Source: CATQHW01 sp965215345
GTDB taxonomy: Bacteria; Spirochaetota; Spirochaetia; SZUA-6; Bin103
Length of the DNA: 64,000 nt
Assembly (NCBI GenBank): GCA_965215345.1
Contig: CBDCDL010000001.1
Span: forward strand, 912,710 to 976,709
Direction of reading: 5' to 3'
This document shows positions 63,082-64,000 of this stretch, piece by piece (position 1 is the stretch's first letter; the number at the start of each line of letters is the position of its first letter). The notes below the pieces were generated by a model. It made no database searches, was not told the DNA's origin, and saw nothing but the letters and a program-made list of their open reading frames with translations. The position numbers and the translations under genes are program-made.

Positions 63082-64000
63082 GGGCGGACGCCGTCTTCAC
63101 CCTGACGCGGCTGAACGGGGACGTGTCGGAGGCGCTGACAGTGGCGGTCGCGGTGGCCGATGCCGGCGCGGTGCTGGCCGGTACGGCGCCGGCCGGCGTG
63201 ACCTTCGAGGCCGGGGCCGCCACCGCCGTGCTGCGCCTGGGCACGGACGACGACACCCTCGCCGAGGCGGACGCCACCCTGACCCTGACCCTGAGCGCCG
63301 GCGATGCCTGGAGCCTGGGCACGCCGTCGGCCGCCACGGTGACCGTGCGGGACGATGACGGGACGCCCACCGTGTCGATCGCCGATGCGGGGTCGGTGGC
63401 CGAGGGCGGCACGCTCACCTTCCCGGTGACGCTGAGCGGGCCGTTCAACGCGCGGATCGCGGTGCCCTACACCCTGGGCGGCACGGCGGCGGGCGACGAC
63501 TACACGGACGCCGGCGCCGGCACTGTGGCCTTCGCGCCGGGAGAGCTGCGCGCGGTGATCTCGCTCGCGACCGTGGACGACAGCGCCGACGAGCCGGAGG
63601 AGACGGTCGCGGTCACGCTGTCCGCCGGCGCGTCCTGGGAGCTGGACCCGTCGCCGGAGGCCACCGGCACGATCACCGACGACGATCCCCCGATGGTGAC
63701 GGTGGCGGCGGACGCGGATGCGGTGGCGGAAGGGGCGGACGCCGTCTTCACCCTGACGCGGACCGAGGGGGATCTGTCGGAAGCGCTGGCGGTGTCGTTC
63801 GGGATCGAGGCTGCGGAAGGTGTCCTGGCGTCCGAGCCGGAGGACAGCGTGACCTTCGGCGCCGGGGACGCCACGGTCACATTGCGCCTCGGCACGCAGG
63901 ACGACACCAGGCCGGGCGAAGCCGATACGCCGGTGACCCTGGCCCTGGTCGATGGCGCGGATTACGACCTGGGCGCGCCGTCGCAGGCGACGGTGGCGGT
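63078..64000 (+). CDS. Giant Calx-beta repeat protein, fourth segment, runs off window
   Basis: From the frameshift at 63078 the next frame reads A-D-A-V-F-T-L-T-R, then L-R-L-G-T-D-D-D-T, a B repeat (T-V-S-I-A-D-A-G-S-V-A-E-G-G-T-L-T-F) and part of a further A repeat, open to the right edge. The C-terminus, where an anchoring or secretion domain might be, is not in the window. Confidence 0.85.

Larger units (their letters stand above)
33658..64000 (+). repeat. Tandem array of about 92 Calx-beta-type repeats
   Basis: I count 35 repeats of type B (S-I-A-D-A-x-x-V-T-E-G-G-x-L-E-F, Y-x-L-G-G-T-A, F-A-P-G-E-x-E-K-T-I) and about 57 of type A or C (P-V-V-T-V-A-A, T-E-G-x-D-A-V-F-T-L-T-R, A-T-L-R-L-x-T, A-T-V-T-V-R-D-D-D). 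A repeats come in runs of one to five between single B repeats. The DNA is also strongly repetitive, which makes the region prone to recombination and to assembly collapse. Confidence 0.9.

Noticed and set aside
33658..64000. CRISPR or other non-coding repeat array
   Set aside because: Periodic repeats of about 300 bases keep an open frame and Calx-beta motifs, so they are protein repeats.

Overview
The window is GC-rich bacterial DNA. It combines a catabolic region built on sulfatases, a middle zone of mobile DNA with intact and decayed defence or toxin genes, and one enormous surface-protein gene that fills the last half. Sulfatases with the formylglycine signature, a signal-peptide-bearing giant Calx-beta repeat protein, Rpn-type nucleases and many broken toxin-antitoxin pairs suggest a free-living or host-associated (possibly marine) bacterium. 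Sequence alone does not let me name the phylum. Many genes carry single-base frameshifts, so either decay is widespread or the assembly has indel errors.

Region 1 (1-16.0 kb) is metabolic. A co-oriented set of sulfatase (cut by the window edge), BNR-repeat sialidase-like protein and short-chain dehydrogenase is joined by start/stop overlaps. Further on come a class III aminotransferase, a second sulfatase on the minus strand behind a 34-codon coupled ORF, a second short-chain dehydrogenase, and a cupin coupled to a third, frameshifted sulfatase. These would fit desulfation and breakdown of sulfated glycans or related sulfate esters. Between them lie an Rpn-family nuclease, a secreted thermonuclease with a lamin-tail domain, and a PrxQ/BCP peroxiredoxin. 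A minus-strand operon (truncated AlbA_2/ATPase-type gene, a dual-OB-like protein, DUF488, truncated second DUF488) is inserted at 11.97-14.0 kb.

Region 2 (16.2-32.4 kb) is accessory. A coupled pair comes first: a TrlF-like PHP+SMC ATPase with one frameshift, then an AlbA_2/HATPase protein. A degraded vapBC pair follows, cut from its upstream DNA by an ISAzo13-type element that is itself split by an IS1380-type element flanked by a perfect 159-bp direct duplication. Then come a second, inverted copy of the Rpn nuclease with an expanded EGxQ repeat, a Fic fragment, an intact AAA/DUF4143 ATPase, a second vapBC pair with a frameshifted toxin, a degenerate ImmA/IrrE-like gene, and a run of fragments (enolase superfamily, nucleotidyltransferase, Rpn, IS256 transposase).

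Region 3 (32.8 kb to the right edge) is one coding unit of more than 10,000 codons. It has a signal peptide, a unique N-terminal domain, then about 92 Calx-beta-type repeats in an ordered mixture of three kinds. It is interrupted by four apparent single-base frameshifts and runs off the window. Very long antisense open frames here are by-products of repeat composition.
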